From assembly GCA_030059675.1 (NCBI GenBank), contig JANVYQ010000002.1, positions 144,260 through 208,259 on the forward strand: a DNA stretch of 64,000 nucleotides. Direction: 5' to 3'. Shown in pieces: positions 62,529-64,000 of the stretch. Position 1 is the stretch's first letter. Each line of letters begins with the position of its first letter. Origin of the DNA: Candidatus Pelearchaeum maunauluense (lineage in GTDB: Archaea; Thermoproteota; Nitrososphaeria_A; Caldarchaeales; Caldarchaeaceae). The notes under the pieces were generated by a model. That model did no database searches. It was not told the origin of the DNA and saw only the letters and a list, made by a program, of their open reading frames with translations. Both the position numbers and the translations under genes were made by a program.

Positions 62529-63653
62529 CTAGTTGCTGAATATTCTATCACGCAACTCATCCATCAAACCATACTCAACAGACGATAGCCGCTCATAAAA
62601 CTCTCTTTGTTCCCGCGAGAGTGGGGTGGGGAGTTGTATTCTTAGCCTAACCTCAAGGTCGCCGCGTCCTCCATCTATTCTGGGCATTCCTTTACCGCGG
62701 ATGATTAGAGGCTTGTGATAGTTGTTTGGTGAGAGCTTTACATCAACCGCTCCGTCTAATGTTTTGAGTTTAACAACCCTGCCTGTCGCCACCTCGCTTG
62801 GAGAGACTGGTAGTTCAACTATAAGCTTATCACCATCGCGTCTAAAGACTTTATGCGGAATCATTCTAACCCTAATTCTCAAATCGCCCCTAACTCCTGT
62901 TGAGGGGTCTAGCATCCCACGGCCACGTAACGTGATTATATGCCCCTCGTCAACACCGCGGGGAATCGTAAAGGTTACTCTTTCTATAATTTCAAGTACT
63001 CCAGAGCCTCTGCAATTACCGCATTTCTTTCTTATAACCTGGCCAGCGCCATTACAGTTTTCGCATGGTGTTACTGTAGTGAAATATGCAAAGGCTACTT
63101 GCCTATGTGAGACTCTCTGACCTGAGCCGCCGCATGTTGGGCATTTCTCAACCCATCCAGGCTCAGCTCCAGAGCCGCCGCAACGATGGCAGGGAACACG
63201 CATAGGTACGTGGATTGTCTTCTCACAGCCGTGAAACGCCTCCTCCAGCGAGACCTCCACCTCAACCAACGTTGCAGTAGGCTCGCGTTTAGCTCTGCCA
63301 AAACCACCGAAAAAGCGCTCAAAGAAAGATTCAAAATCACCAAAACCAAGGTCGCGAAAAATCTCCTCAAAATCAAACCTCGTTGTCCTGAAAATATCTT
63401 CCTGACTATACTGGCCATGAAGACCCGCCTTGCCATACATATCATATAATCGGCGCTTTTCATCATCTGAAAGAACGGCATACGCCTCGCTTATCTTCTT
63501 AAACATCTCCTCCGCTTCTGGAGACTTATTACGGTCTGGATGATACTTGAGAGCTAGCCTCCTATACGCTCTCTTAATCTCCTCTTTGGTAGCATTACGT
63601 GGCACGCCTAAGATTTCATAGTAATCCTCACTATCGTAGGACAAGGCTTCCAT
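62529..63653 (-). CDS. dnaJ: Co-chaperone DnaJ
   Basis: J domain with [18 protein letters not shown] near residue 39, a G/F region ([11 protein letters not shown]), four zinc repeats ([32 protein letters not shown]), and C-terminal substrate domains. 374 aa, type I. Downstream of dnaK on the same strand. Confidence 0.97.
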   Translation of the reverse strand: MEALSYDSEDYYEILGVPRNATKEEIKRAYRRLALKYHPDRNKSPEAEEMFKKISEAYAVLSDDEKRRLYDMYGKAGLHGQYSQEDIFRTTRFDFEEIFRDLGFGDFESFFERFFGGFGRAKREPTATLVEVEVSLEEAFHGCEKTIHVPMRVPCHRCGGSGAEPGWVEKCPTCGGSGQRVSHRQVAFAYFTTVTPCENCNGAGQVIRKKCGNCRGSGVLEIIERVTFTIPRGVDEGHIITLRGRGMLDPSTGVRGDLRIRVRMIPHKVFRRDGDKLIVELPVSPSEVATGRVVKLKTLDGAVDVKLSPNNYHKPLIIRGKGMPRIDGGRGDLEVRLRIQLPTPLSREQREFYERLSSVEYGLMDELRDRIFSN

Positions 63654-63713
63654 CTCCGAAAGTGCGATGGTTATTTAAAGACTTTCAAAAATAATGCGAA
63701 GTGGATATTTAGC

Positions 63714-64000
63714 CTAGGTTTTGTCTTCCCCTTCTTTCTTCCCTTCGCCTTCCTTCCCACTTTGCCCATATATTGTTGTTCCTATCTTTTGGGCGGATTT
63801 TCTGAGCTTCTCCATCTTCTCTTTGATGGCTTGTATATCACTTCCTTTTAGGGCTTCTCGAAGCTCCCTAGCCGCTTCCTCAACTTCTTGTTTAACTTCT
63901 GCTGGAGCTTTATCACCAAATTCCGTGAGAGCTTTCTCTGCTGTGTAGAGTAGCGCGTCTGCCTCATTACGTAATTCTGCTTCTTGACGCTTCTTCCTAT
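63714..64000 (-). CDS. dnaK: Hsp70 DnaK, C-terminal part (cut by window)
   Basis: Only the helical lid and acidic/basic tail are present: RKKRQEAELRNEADALLYTA, LTEFGDKAPAEVKQEVEEAA, IYGQSGKEGEGKKEGEDKT, ending at TAG 63714. The pattern and the neighbouring dnaJ identify it. The rest of the gene lies beyond the window. Confidence 0.9.
   Translation of the reverse strand, partial: RKKRQEAELRNEADALLYTAEKALTEFGDKAPAEVKQEVEEAARELREALKGSDIQAIKEKMEKLRKSAQKIGTTIYGQSGKEGEGKKEGEDKT

Noticed and set aside
1-64000. CRISPR arrays, rRNA and tRNA genes
   Set aside because: No regularly spaced repeats and no rRNA or tRNA signature sequence was found by reading; a tRNAscan or Infernal run would be decisive.

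Overview
The window is about 64 kb of archaeal chromosome, roughly half GC. The archaeal assignment rests on direct landmarks: a two-repeat TATA-binding protein, RFC small and large subunits, MCM, a GINS subunit, a Hel308 helicase, a class I CCA-adding enzyme, Trm-G10, Taw1 (TYW1), ribosomal proteins S4 and S11, CofE (coenzyme F420) and an MptD-like dihydroneopterin aldolase. DnaK/DnaJ plus a NitrOD5-type KaiC output domain, a DUF2203 protein and a full lipoate-dependent 2-oxoacid dehydrogenase point to the Thaumarchaeota/Aigarchaeota side of the TACK group. That placement is inference from gene content, not a phylogeny.

Layout. 0-9 kb: end of an ECF transporter gene, an aminotransferase, TBP, and a compact minus-strand operon lipA-E1alpha-E1beta-E2-E3-lipB, which makes both a 2-oxoacid dehydrogenase and its lipoyl cofactor. 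9-16 kb: Nudix, a surface protein, a Cys-rich protein, cofE with a PD-(D/E)XK nuclease-like protein and a HIT protein, a glycosidase gene broken by a TAA, Taw1, and an inositol-phosphatase/FBPase. 17-21 kb: molybdopterin genes moaE-moaD facing moaC-moaB, with dcd and an MBL hydrolase. 21-28 kb: rps11 and rps4, separated by an opposite-strand DUF2203-Hsp20 gene that appears to start at CTG; ROK kinase, MTHFS, nitroreductase, and a kinase/CCA/ThpR/thymidylate kinase operon. 28.9-33.2 kb: a patch of truncated, frameshifted or stop-interrupted genes around one intact methyltransferase. 33.2-46 kb: RNA-processing, nucleotide and replication genes (RNase Z, Trm-G10, Prs, AlaX, Hel308-MCM-GINS), a ParB-like-domain protein, a geranylgeranyl-reductase-family protein and threonine synthase. 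46-48 kb: a disrupted KaiC-like ATPase plus NitrOD5 module. 49.9-53.2 kb: a Cdc6/Orc1 gene with two in-frame stops and a roughly 2.2 kb insertion carrying a decayed IS110-type transposase, a zinc-ribbon ORF and a piece of beta-RFAP synthase. 53-64 kb: RFC genes, TatD, small unknown genes, a class V aminotransferase, a PruA-like aldehyde dehydrogenase, MptD-like protein, DnaJ and the end of DnaK.

How it fits together. Most of the window is ordinary core chromosome in short, tightly overlapping operons. The unusual content is a set of lesions: five in-frame stop codons, several frameshifts, and two mosaic patches where unrelated gene fragments abut. At least two apparently functional genes (DUF2203-Hsp20 at 21.56 kb and the COG1325 RNA-binding protein at 33.26 kb) have no ATG, GTG or TTG at their conserved N-terminus. 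No tRNA, rRNA or CRISPR array was recognised.
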